Origin: Thermoplasmata archaeon
GTDB lineage: Archaea; Thermoplasmatota; Thermoplasmata; Thermoplasmatales; Thermoplasmataceae
Direction: 5' to 3'
Assembly (NCBI GenBank): GCA_021845155.1
Contig: JAKBSB010000045.1
Coordinates: 1 to 8,792 of the forward strand
DNA length: 8,792 bases
The notes below the pieces were generated by a model. It saw nothing but the letters and a program-made list of their open reading frames with translations. It ran no database searches and was not told the DNA's origin. The translations under genes and the position numbers were made by a program. This document shows positions 1-6,329 of this stretch, one piece after another. Each line of letters opens with the position of its first letter. Positions within the stretch are counted from its first letter, which is position 1.

Positions 1-947
1 GGAATCGAGATGTTTATGAAAATTTCACCCTCACCGGTTTTTATGGAACAGTAAGGAACCACCACCCCTTCAGGAACCTTCAGAGGTCTGGTATCCAGGT
101 TAATGGGAAGCGTACCATCCGGAGTACCCTGGTCCATGTCAAAGTCCGGAAAATAATCTGACATCTCATCTCCTGCCCTGAATTTGAAAGTATTTTTTCC
201 CCCAGAATCCCTGTCCTTTAGCATTATGGATGCCTCAATCTCCCACGATGTTTCCCTGCATATTGTCCGGAAAAGTCTTGCAACCCTCATACCATACCGT
301 TCAGATCGTTCCAGGACTGACATTGGACCCGAGACACTGAGGGATTCAATTCCCTGCTCTCCTGCATGTATGGTGCAGAGAAGACCGAGGGTTTTCACTC
401 TCCTGAGTATTCCATACCAGTCCTTTACACCTCTTATCTCCATTGATACACTGTGCATCAGGATTGTTTCGACCTGTTCCATGTTAAATGCCTTGCAGAG
501 GTCCTCAGGGTCCATCTCAAGATTTTCAGCAAGAATCTGTTCACTTTCCTTGTCGCCGTACATGGCGTTCTGCACAGAAACCACGTCTGTTTTCAATTCA
601 CTTGCAATATTCATGAAAATTTCCATGCGTGTCTTCTCATCCAGTACGGGAAGTGTGGCCCTGCTGAATATCTGCCTTCTTATTTCAGAAGCATCAAGGA
701 GGGATGGTGACCTGAATTTACCCCTCCTTTCCATAAGAAGGAATAATCCACGGATGACCTTGTGATTCTTGGATCTGACCTCAATTTCCTTCCTTCCACG
801 ATCTATGAAATCCATATTGTGATTCACAGCGGTTTTCATAAAATCTATGACCCTTACCGCAAGATCCGTGGAATCTGATGACAGGAATACCGGCCTGATA
901 TCACCCTTCCTGCTCTTCTTAACTATCATCAGATCTGTTGGGAACAC
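1..947 (-). CDS. bax1: Bax1 / DUF790 family nuclease, XPB partner (3' end beyond the window)
   Basis: This is the N-terminal 315 codons of a DUF790 (Bax1) protein, a structure-specific DNA nuclease that in archaea binds the XPB helicase and cuts next to the unwound junction. I translated it by hand because it runs off the left edge. I chose GTG at 945-947 rather than ATG at 927-929: it gives MFPTDLMIVKKSRKGDIRP, which fits the usual family opening (M-L-P-x-D-L-L...R.G.IRP), and it has an AGGAGGAGG ribosome site at 952-960. Family landmarks follow in order: MYGDKESEQIL (130-139), FNMEQVETILMHS (154-166) and SVSGPMSVLERSERYG (204-219), then ARLFRTICRETSWEIEASI (223-241). The catalytic nuclease core of the family lies further towards the C-terminus and is not visible, so activity cannot be judged. 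The gene overlaps the helicase gene by 29 bases and is the last visible cistron of the operon. Family call is firm; the start is probable. Confidence 0.88.
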   Translation of the reverse strand, partial: MFPTDLMIVKKSRKGDIRPVFLSSDSTDLAVRVIDFMKTAVNHNMDFIDRGRKEIEVRSKNHKVIRGLFLLMERRGKFRSPSLLDASEIRRQIFSRATLPVLDEKTRMEIFMNIASELKTDVVSVQNAMYGDKESEQILAENLEMDPEDLCKAFNMEQVETILMHSVSMEIRGVKDWYGILRRVKTLGLLCTIHAGEQGIESLSVSGPMSVLERSERYGMRVARLFRTICRETSWEIEASIMLKDRDSGGKNTFKFRAGDEMSDYFPDFDMDQGTPDGTLPINLDTRPLKVPEGVVVPYCSIKTGEGEIFINISI

Positions 948-2331
948 CTTTCCTCCTCCTTGATGAAGTTGCGTATTCTGAAGTGCTTTTTGCCACTACC
1001 TCATAAAGAACTGCCTTCTTGCCGGAACCTGGCCTGAGAATCCGACCCAGTCTCTGCCTGTACTGTCTGGCGCTTCCTGAACCACTGAGCACTATGCCGA
1101 TGGTTGCATCGGGAACATCCACGCCCTCGTCCAGAACCCTGGATGTTGCAAGTGCAGTCACCTTCCCATCCCTGAACATCTGGAGATACTCCTTTCTCTC
1201 AGGTCCCGGGGTAAGGTAGGTCAGGGCCGGAATGAGAAATTCCCTCGAAATAAGGTATGCAGTATCTGTATCTTCAGTGAAGATTATTGCCTTCTCTCCC
1301 CTGTGTCTCGTCAGCACATATCTAACAGTATCGATCTTCACTCTCGCACTGAATGCTATCTCCCTTGATCTTCTCCATGCAAGAAGTGCTTCCCTTCCCT
1401 CTGGATTCCATGATCTCATTATGAATTTCTCAAAATCCCATGGCCCTTTCAGCCTTATCCTTTCCCGCCTGATGTAATGGAGGAATATCTCCCTGTTGGC
1501 TCTGTACTCCTCCTCCTCTTCATCAGTAAGCTCAACGGGTATCCTTACAATACGAAAATCGGCCAGATAGTCTTCAAGTTCCTCATAACCCATCTCAAAT
1601 ATCTTTCCCCCCATGTATTCTTCAAGCTTCTCATGGAGCAGATCTGTTCTTTCATAGGTTGCGGTCAGGCCCAGCCTGTAAGGGGATGCAAACATCTTTG
1701 CAATGTTTATGTACTGATCTGACGCAAGGTGATGTACCTCGTCAAATATGACAAGCCTGAATTTATTCCCCATTGTTTCCGCCATGAGGTACGCTGAATC
1801 ATAGGTTGAAACAGACACCGGAAGAAAGTTTTTCTCACCTCCTCCTATCTGCCCAACCTCTATTCCGAATGCACTTTCCAGCTTTGAACGCCACTGCTGT
1901 ATGAGCTCAATGGTTGGAGCAACAACAAGAACCGACGTCCTGAGTAACCTGATGGCCTCCATGCCAATGTGTGTTTTTCCTGCGGCAGTGGGAAGAACAA
2001 TTGTTCCGCTGTAATTGTTCTCTTTCCATTTTGTTATTGCTTTTTTCTGGTAACTTCTCAGAGTCTCGGAATGTGACAGTTCCAGCTTTGGAGACTTTTC
2101 AAATACCCTGTCCTCTGCGTCAGGGAACTGTTTTACGATTCTACTGTACATGTATGCAGATGCACGATATGCGTTGACCCTCTGATCGAAGACCATATCA
2201 CCTGATGGTGTTTTTATGTCCCGTAATATAATAGTTCCATGGTCAAAATCAAGAATCATGACTGCGATATCACCCTTACCTTCGTATTCACTGATGACAG
2301 CATCTTCATCTGAATATGTTTTTGGATTCAT
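919..2331 (-). CDS. xpb: XPB/Rad25-type DNA repair helicase (SF2)
   Basis: This is an ATP-dependent 3'-5' DNA helicase of the archaeal XPB family, 470 residues, the usual size for the archaeal form. The N-terminal damage-recognition-like domain spans about residues 1-75. Motor motifs are: LRSYQKKAI (91-99), Walker A PTAAGKT (114-120, K119), APTIELIQQW (138-147), DEVHH (197-201), LTAT (222-225), FTEDTDTAY (351-359), LDEGVDVPDA (400-409) and QRLGRILRPG (426-435). The insert at about 245-320, with REALLAWRRSREIAFS (313-328), corresponds to the thumb and linker region. The RED motif that follows LTAT in the family reads R228-T229-D230 here, losing the glutamate. The tail SSRRRKG is typical of archaeal XPB. 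The start codon shares ATGA with the stop of the upstream TPR gene, and a GAGG precedes it. With Bax1 immediately downstream this is the archaeal helicase-nuclease repair pair. Whether archaeal XPB acts in nucleotide excision repair, transcription, or both is unsettled. Confidence 0.95.
   Translation of the reverse strand: MNPKTYSDEDAVISEYEGKGDIAVMILDFDHGTIILRDIKTPSGDMVFDQRVNAYRASAYMYSRIVKQFPDAEDRVFEKSPKLELSHSETLRSYQKKAITKWKENNYSGTIVLPTAAGKTHIGMEAIRLLRTSVLVVAPTIELIQQWRSKLESAFGIEVGQIGGGEKNFLPVSVSTYDSAYLMAETMGNKFRLVIFDEVHHLASDQYINIAKMFASPYRLGLTATYERTDLLHEKLEEYMGGKIFEMGYEELEDYLADFRIVRIPVELTDEEEEEYRANREIFLHYIRRERIRLKGPWDFEKFIMRSWNPEGREALLAWRRSREIAFSARVKIDTVRYVLTRHRGEKAIIFTEDTDTAYLISREFLIPALTYLTPGPERKEYLQMFRDGKVTALATSRVLDEGVDVPDATIGIVLSGSGSARQYRQRLGRILRPGSGKKAVLYEVVAKSTSEYATSSRRRKGVPNRSDDS
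952..960 (-). promoter_or_regulatory. Shine-Dalgarno site of bax1 inside the helicase gene
   Basis: AGG AGG AGG on the minus strand codes R458-R459-R460 of the XPB helicase and also lies four bases before the GTG at 947, an ideal anti-16S match. It sits about 22 bases before the alternative ATG at 929, too far for normal initiation, so it decides in favour of GTG. The placement implies translational coupling of bax1 to the helicase. Confidence 0.65.
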
Positions 2332-3893
2332 GGTTCCTCATCATCAGCAGGCATGACATTGTTAAGCAGATCATAAAGTAATGAATCGTCTGAGTGCTCC
2401 AGCGTCCGCATGAACTCCCAGATCATTGCGGATGCCTCAATGTAGCCCACTCTTTTGGCAAAATCCCTTAGAGTCTGCATTCCCTGATCCTTGCCGTTTA
2501 TTTTCATTTCCAGGACTATGCGGGTAAGTTCCACATTGTCCTCTATCTCTGCATCCAAATTTTCGTCGTATTCGGTGTTTAACTCGCCAAGTGCTTTTTC
2601 ATATTCCCCTATTCCATAGAGTCTTCTTGCGACATACACCCTTGTTAATGCATTACCATCGGGAGTAAGATTCTCGTAGTTTGATCTCACCGATTCCAGT
2701 GATTCGTTCATCCTTCCATCGGACAGGAGAATACTGAACTTGAGAATAAGAGCGATTTCCATGTGTCCGCTCTTTTCAAACCAGAGGTCACAGATAGACA
2801 GCACATCATCAGTATTCTTCGTTTCTGTATATACATCCAGAATTTCAATGATATCTTCCGGCTTCAATGTATCAATGTGATCCTTCACCAGTTCAACTGA
2901 CCTATCCTTCATTCCTTCCTTTATCAATGCCTCAACATAGGTTGGAAAAACATCAAATGACCTGTCAAGGAGATTTGGGTTTTTTGAGACTGATTCAATG
3001 ACTTCCTGGAATCGCCCCAGGTATCCAAGCAGCTGTGTCCTTTCCTCTTCATACCCGATCTCTTTTCGGATTGCCAGAGCCCCGTCTATGAGTTCAAGAG
3101 CCTCTTCATCGTTGCCGTCGTCGGAAAGAATGATGCCCTTCAAGTACATGAAATCAGGCTCCTGTGGCCATTTCCTGATGGCGTAATCACATGTTTTCAG
3201 GGCTTCGTAATTTTCATAATATTCAAAGAGAAGTTCTATTTTCTCAATATAGGATTCTTCATAGTTACCCAATTTTGTTGTGAGTTTTTCCAGTTCCTGC
3301 AATGCTTTCTCTCTCTCATCATCATCGAATAAGTTCCTGGCATATTTTATGCGGTATTCTATGTTCTCCGAATCGTACTTTATCGCGGCCTGAAGTTCTT
3401 TTAAGGATTTATTGTGGTCTTCCATGGAATCATAAATCCTGTAAAGGAGGAAGTGAGTTTCTGCATCCTTTGGATCTATTTTCAAGGTTTTATTTGCAAA
3501 TTCAAGCGCCATGGAGTAGTTTCCAGTCTCAAGATAGCTGGATGACATCAGATAGGTTGTTGTTGAATCGCTGCGGTCCTTTGAATGTGATATTTCAAGA
3601 GTCTTAATCGCCTCGTCATAATTGCCCATATCGTATAGAATCAGTCCCTTGTTTCTGAGATAAAGCACATCATCAGGATCGATTTTCAAGCATCTTTCGA
3701 TCTGTTCAATGGCCTCTTCATCCCGTCCCACTTCGTGCAGGGCAGATGCCCTTATATTGATGAAATCTGGGTCTTCCGGTGAGACCCTCAGAACTTCCTC
3801 TATGAGCTTCAAGGCCTCGTGTGGTTTTCCATCCTCAATGAGATGTATTGATTGATGTGCCTTCGATTCCAGAGGATTTCTATAATCTGCCAT
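2328..3893 (-). CDS. Tetratricopeptide-repeat (TPR) protein, first gene of the xpb-bax1 operon
   Basis: A 521-residue, strongly acidic, all-helical protein without a signal peptide or membrane segment, so probably cytosolic. TPR units are clear in the first half: about residues 10-43 (HEALKLIEEVLRVSPEDPDF), 46-77 (GRDEEAIEQIERCLKIDPDD), 78-110 (GNYDEAIKTLE), 112-144 (GNYSMALEFANKTLKIDPKD), 146-178 (NKSLKELQAAIKYDSEN) and 244-276 (GNDEEALELIDGALAI). The second half is more degenerate repeats, for example 415-445 (GIGEYEKALGELN). TPR arrays are protein-binding scaffolds, and no catalytic domain is visible. The start has a TATA box about 33 bases upstream, giving a nearly leaderless message. The last bases overlap the XPB start (ATGA), so the two are translationally coupled. 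A role as partner or adaptor for XPB-Bax1 is inferred from this position alone. Confidence 0.85.
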   Translation of the reverse strand: MADYRNPLESKAHQSIHLIEDGKPHEALKLIEEVLRVSPEDPDFINIRASALHEVGRDEEAIEQIERCLKIDPDDVLYLRNKGLILYDMGNYDEAIKTLEISHSKDRSDSTTTYLMSSSYLETGNYSMALEFANKTLKIDPKDAETHFLLYRIYDSMEDHNKSLKELQAAIKYDSENIEYRIKYARNLFDDDEREKALQELEKLTTKLGNYEESYIEKIELLFEYYENYEALKTCDYAIRKWPQEPDFMYLKGIILSDDGNDEEALELIDGALAIRKEIGYEEERTQLLGYLGRFQEVIESVSKNPNLLDRSFDVFPTYVEALIKEGMKDRSVELVKDHIDTLKPEDIIEILDVYTETKNTDDVLSICDLWFEKSGHMEIALILKFSILLSDGRMNESLESVRSNYENLTPDGNALTRVYVARRLYGIGEYEKALGELNTEYDENLDAEIEDNVELTRIVLEMKINGKDQGMQTLRDFAKRVGYIEASAMIWEFMRTLEHSDDSLLYDLLNNVMPADDEEP

Positions 3894-3920
3894 TTTATCG
3901 GATGGAACATATGTCGTGAA

Positions 3921-3930
3921 TACTTAAAAG
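3921..3930 (-). promoter_or_regulatory. TATA box of the TPR-xpb-bax1 operon
   Basis: CTTTTAAGTA on the minus strand is centred about 33 bases before the ATG at 3893. Archaeal transcription starts some 26 bases after the TATA centre, so the leader would be only a few bases. No Shine-Dalgarno sequence precedes the ATG, which agrees with near-leaderless expression. The left arm of an 11-base inverted repeat (3913-3923) overlaps the downstream edge of this box. Confidence 0.5.
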
Positions 3931-3977
3931 TTAACAAATTCAAAAGTTCTCCTGGTTGGTTATAAAACTCTGTGTAT

Positions 3978-4256
3978 TCACGACCTGCTCCTGAATTTTT
4001 GAGTTGCCTTCTGCTCGATCCCGTCCATATACTTCCTCCATCTGGTTCCCGGAGGTATAGAGCCTTTCACTCCTTTCGATTCCCAGTATTTTTTATAAAA
4101 GTATTGTAGATTGTATGAATCAGGGCTCATGTAATCAAGGTTCGATGATACAAAATTCACTATGTCAGCAACAATTTCGTCCTGATTCTGGTTCATCATT
4201 TCTTCCAGAATCTTTTCGTTTTCTGCGCTGTTATCAATATTTCTGGCGTCAACCAT
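3978..4256 (-). CDS. Conserved-looking small protein of unknown function (92 aa)
   Basis: I do not recognise this protein. It has 92 residues and no signal peptide, membrane segment or cysteine. The N-terminal half is acidic and helical (NEKILEEMMNQNQDEIVADIVNFVSSNLDYM), while the C-terminal half is aromatic and basic (NLQYFYKKYWESKGVKG, then IPPGTRWRKYMDGIEQKA and a basic tail FRSRS). The basic tail with W/Y/R clusters could contact nucleic acid, but no known fold is evident. It is accepted as real because a TATA-like box lies about 25 bases before the ATG, the codon use resembles the neighbouring genes, and no better reading exists on either strand. It is a separate transcription unit between the repair operon and the regulator, in the same direction as both. 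Confidence 0.65.
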   Translation of the reverse strand: MVDARNIDNSAENEKILEEMMNQNQDEIVADIVNFVSSNLDYMSPDSYNLQYFYKKYWESKGVKGSIPPGTRWRKYMDGIEQKATQKFRSRS

Positions 4257-4276
4257 AAAAACATAAATTGAACTTA

Positions 4277-4285
4277 GTATTTAAG
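4277..4285 (-). promoter_or_regulatory. TATA box of the 92-aa gene
   Basis: CTTAAATAC on the minus strand is centred about 25 bases before the ATG at 4256, preceded by CCC. This spacing predicts a leaderless transcript starting at or within a base or two of the ATG. No Shine-Dalgarno sequence is present. Confidence 0.5.
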
Positions 4286-4405
4286 GGGTTGTTGAGCAGA
4301 TTTGCCTACCCGCCTTCATGATTCCATCGGTAAAATCCGTTCCAGTGCACATATTTTGTCGTTTTGACTGTTTCAACTCCATATAATATTATGATAAAAG
4401 ATGCA

Positions 4406-5008
4406 CTAAAGTTTTGGGATGCCTATGAATATGAGGTTGTTGGTATCGGTTTTTTCATCATAGCTGGAAACTGATTCCTCATCAATAATTTTGTACAGAA
4501 CCTCCTTGATGTGACTGATTGCCTTCCGGTATGTACTTTCAGATACCCAGGAGTTGGAAAACAGTATGTTTCCCTCCCTGTACATATCACGGACCCTGTC
4601 CATCTCATCTGAAGAGATCATCTGGATCTCTTCTGCAATGATCCTTAACCTGAGAATCTGGCTCATGATAGCCGATATTAGATATTCCCTCAGCTGTTCC
4701 GGATCTTTACTTTCTATGACCTTCATCTGATCTTCGAAGGAAAAACCCTGGAACAATTCGACATTTGGGGAATAATACTTCTCAACGTAATTTTTCCTTA
4801 TTTTTGTTTCTGGCTCCTTGAGTATCCCTTCATCCACCATTTCCTTGAGATTCTGGTACAGATTTGACCTGGAAGTTTCAATGAACTTTGACATCTGGGT
4901 GGCCGTCATTCTTCCCTTCTGAAAGAGAAGGATAATGATGGAAAGCTTGGTCCTGTTACCGAAGGATTCAACCAGGTTCTTCCTGACCCCTTCCTTTTTC
5001 TCTACCAT
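4406..5008 (-). CDS. Winged-helix transcriptional regulator (ArsR-like), divergent from an MFS exporter
   Basis: A 200-residue DNA-binding protein. Residues about 8-80 form a winged helix-turn-helix: SFGNRTKLSIIILLFQKGR (15-33) is the opening helix typical of ArsR-like domains, ATQMSKFIETSRSNLYQNLK (36-55) supplies helix 2 and the recognition helix, and EMVDEGILKEPETK with the KNYVEKYYSP strand pair (57-81) is the wing. The C-terminal half is helical (about 92-180) with no metal-binding cysteine cluster, so it probably serves dimerisation or ligand sensing. It lies head to head with the exporter at 5061, 52 bases apart, the normal layout for a local repressor of an efflux pump that also controls itself. 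Inducer unknown. It could also belong to TrmB- or PadR-like groups. The DNA-binding role is firm, the exact family is not. Confidence 0.82.
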   Translation of the reverse strand: MVEKKEGVRKNLVESFGNRTKLSIIILLFQKGRMTATQMSKFIETSRSNLYQNLKEMVDEGILKEPETKIRKNYVEKYYSPNVELFQGFSFEDQMKVIESKDPEQLREYLISAIMSQILRLRIIAEEIQMISSDEMDRVRDMYREGNILFSNSWVSESTYRKAISHIKEVLYKIIDEESVSSYDEKTDTNNLIFIGIPKL

Positions 5009-5060
5009 ATTGTGACAAATTTATATATCACTTATAAGATTACGTATCAGAGAAAGTTAT
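5009..5060. promoter_or_regulatory. Divergent regulator/exporter promoter with palindromic TATA box and operator-like palindrome
   Basis: CTTATAAG at 5031-5038 is its own reverse complement. Its centre is 26.5 bases from the first base of the regulator ATG (5008) and 26.5 bases from the exporter ATG (5061), so one element could place leaderless starts in both directions. A second TATA-like stretch lies at 5021-5027. Next to it, GTGA at 5012-5015 and TCAC at 5028-5031 are the arms of an imperfect 20-base palindrome that overlaps the TATA box, a likely operator where a bound repressor would block the basal factors. Confidence 0.6.
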
Positions 5061-6308
5061 ATGTATAAAATTCACAGGGATGTAAAACAGAGGGAAAAAT
5101 CGCTTCCCAGGAACTTCCACCTCCTTCTGGTTTCTGGATCAGTATCAAGGGTTGGAACAACCGCCTTTTCCCTTTCAGTACTCTGGATAACACTTGCTCT
5201 CACCGGGTCTGCGCTTGTTGCAGGCCTTGCAGATGGTCTCTTCACTTTTCCGCTCATATTCAGTTTCTATTTTGGAGCACTCATAGACCGTTCATCCAGA
5301 AAAAAAAGGGTTGCTGTTGCATCAATTCTCGTTAGATCAGCCGCAGTCGGACTGATCCTCGTAGCATTGTTTGTTCATGGCTACTACCTGATAATTGCAC
5401 TGGTGTATTCCTGCGTGGTAATAACCGGGATGATGTCGGATATTGTCAATTCTGTGAGGTCAGCCTGGACAAAGGTATTCCTCAACGAGAAACAGTATCA
5501 GAGAGGTTCATCTGTGTCTTCAGGGTTGATATCCCTGGCTGATGGAATAGGTTATGCATCTTCCGGGATTCTTCTCTACTATGGATATTATGATGCCTTG
5601 TTACTGATTGCGGCCATCTTCATAATATCAGTGATCCCGGTTCTTTTTATCAGGGAGAAAGTCGAAATTGAAAAAAAGATCAGGACTGGTAGCCTGAAAG
5701 CTGACATTGCTGAAAGTGTAAGATTCATAAGAAAGAACAGGAGTGTGATGCAGTTGATAGTACTGATGATTTTCGCAAACTTCATCATAGCAATGGTTGG
5801 TATAGGATTCACCTTCCTGGTGCAGAAGATCCTCTTCCTGCCTGCATATTATCTCAGTGTCATATTCATAGCACTTTCTGCAGGCATGGCTCTTGGTTCT
5901 ATACCCGGAGGCTATCTGAAAGGTACACTGGGATTTGTGGTTGCACCACTTCTTGCTGTTGTGGGAATCATGTTCATAGCCATGGTTATGACGCCTATTG
6001 TCTTCATACTGGTTGCCCTGGTCTTTGGAGCTGGGCTTGCAATAGGAATAATCAACCCTGTGGTGACTACGGTATTTATAAGAAAGGTCCCAGTGGAAAT
6101 GATGGCCAGGATCAGTGGGACAGTAAACACACTTGCACTTTCGGCAACATTCCTCTCTGGAACTATTGCTGGGACGATTATCCAGTTCTCATCCATATTT
6201 GATCTTTTTGTAATCATTGGATCTGTAATCGTGGTTGTTGGTGTTGCCACACTTTTCATGAGAGAGTTTTCCAGTGAGAGAATTGAATCTCATGAAAACA
6301 CGGATTGA
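5061..6308 (+). CDS. Major facilitator superfamily (MFS) exporter
   Basis: A 415-residue integral membrane transporter with about 12 hydrophobic segments, the usual MFS length. The cytoplasmic loop 2-3 carries the MFS motif A as GALIDRSSRKKR (72-83). The central charged loop at about 198-228 (REKVEIEKKIRTGSLKADIAESVRFIRKNRS) divides the two six-helix halves. General character (a short basic N-terminus and the motif A form G-x-L-x-D-R) resembles the MFS_3 group of drug or siderophore exporters, which are proton-driven antiporters. The substrate cannot be read from sequence. The start ATG follows the palindromic TATA box at leaderless distance and no Shine-Dalgarno is present. Its divergent neighbour is a winged-helix regulator, which supports an inducible efflux role. 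It ends 21 bases from the convergent peptidase gene. Confidence 0.88.
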   Translation: MYKIHRDVKQREKSLPRNFHLLLVSGSVSRVGTTAFSLSVLWITLALTGSALVAGLADGLFTFPLIFSFYFGALIDRSSRKKRVAVASILVRSAAVGLILVALFVHGYYLIIALVYSCVVITGMMSDIVNSVRSAWTKVFLNEKQYQRGSSVSSGLISLADGIGYASSGILLYYGYYDALLLIAAIFIISVIPVLFIREKVEIEKKIRTGSLKADIAESVRFIRKNRSVMQLIVLMIFANFIIAMVGIGFTFLVQKILFLPAYYLSVIFIALSAGMALGSIPGGYLKGTLGFVVAPLLAVVGIMFIAMVMTPIVFILVALVFGAGLAIGIINPVVTTVFIRKVPVEMMARISGTVNTLALSATFLSGTIAGTIIQFSSIFDLFVIIGSVIVVVGVATLFMREFSSERIESHENTD

Positions 6309-6326
6309 AAAACAACTGAACCAGTT
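6309..6326 (-). terminator. Possible terminator of the M13 peptidase gene
   Basis: Just past the peptidase stop, the minus strand reads AACTG-GTT-CAGTT (6326-6314), a 5-base stem with a 3-base loop, followed by GTTTTT (6313-6308). The stem is short, but archaeal termination relies mainly on the T run, so this is plausible. Confidence 0.4.
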
Positions 6327-6329
6327 TCA

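Noticed and set aside
184..765. Plus-strand open frame of 193 codons
   Set aside because: It lies antisense to the Bax1 gene, whose minus-strand translation matches the DUF790 family throughout; the plus-strand translation is serine/isoleucine-rich without any motif.
4318..4386. Short plus-strand frame starting at ATG 4318 (22 codons)
   Set aside because: No TATA box at leaderless distance, no ribosome site and no coding character.
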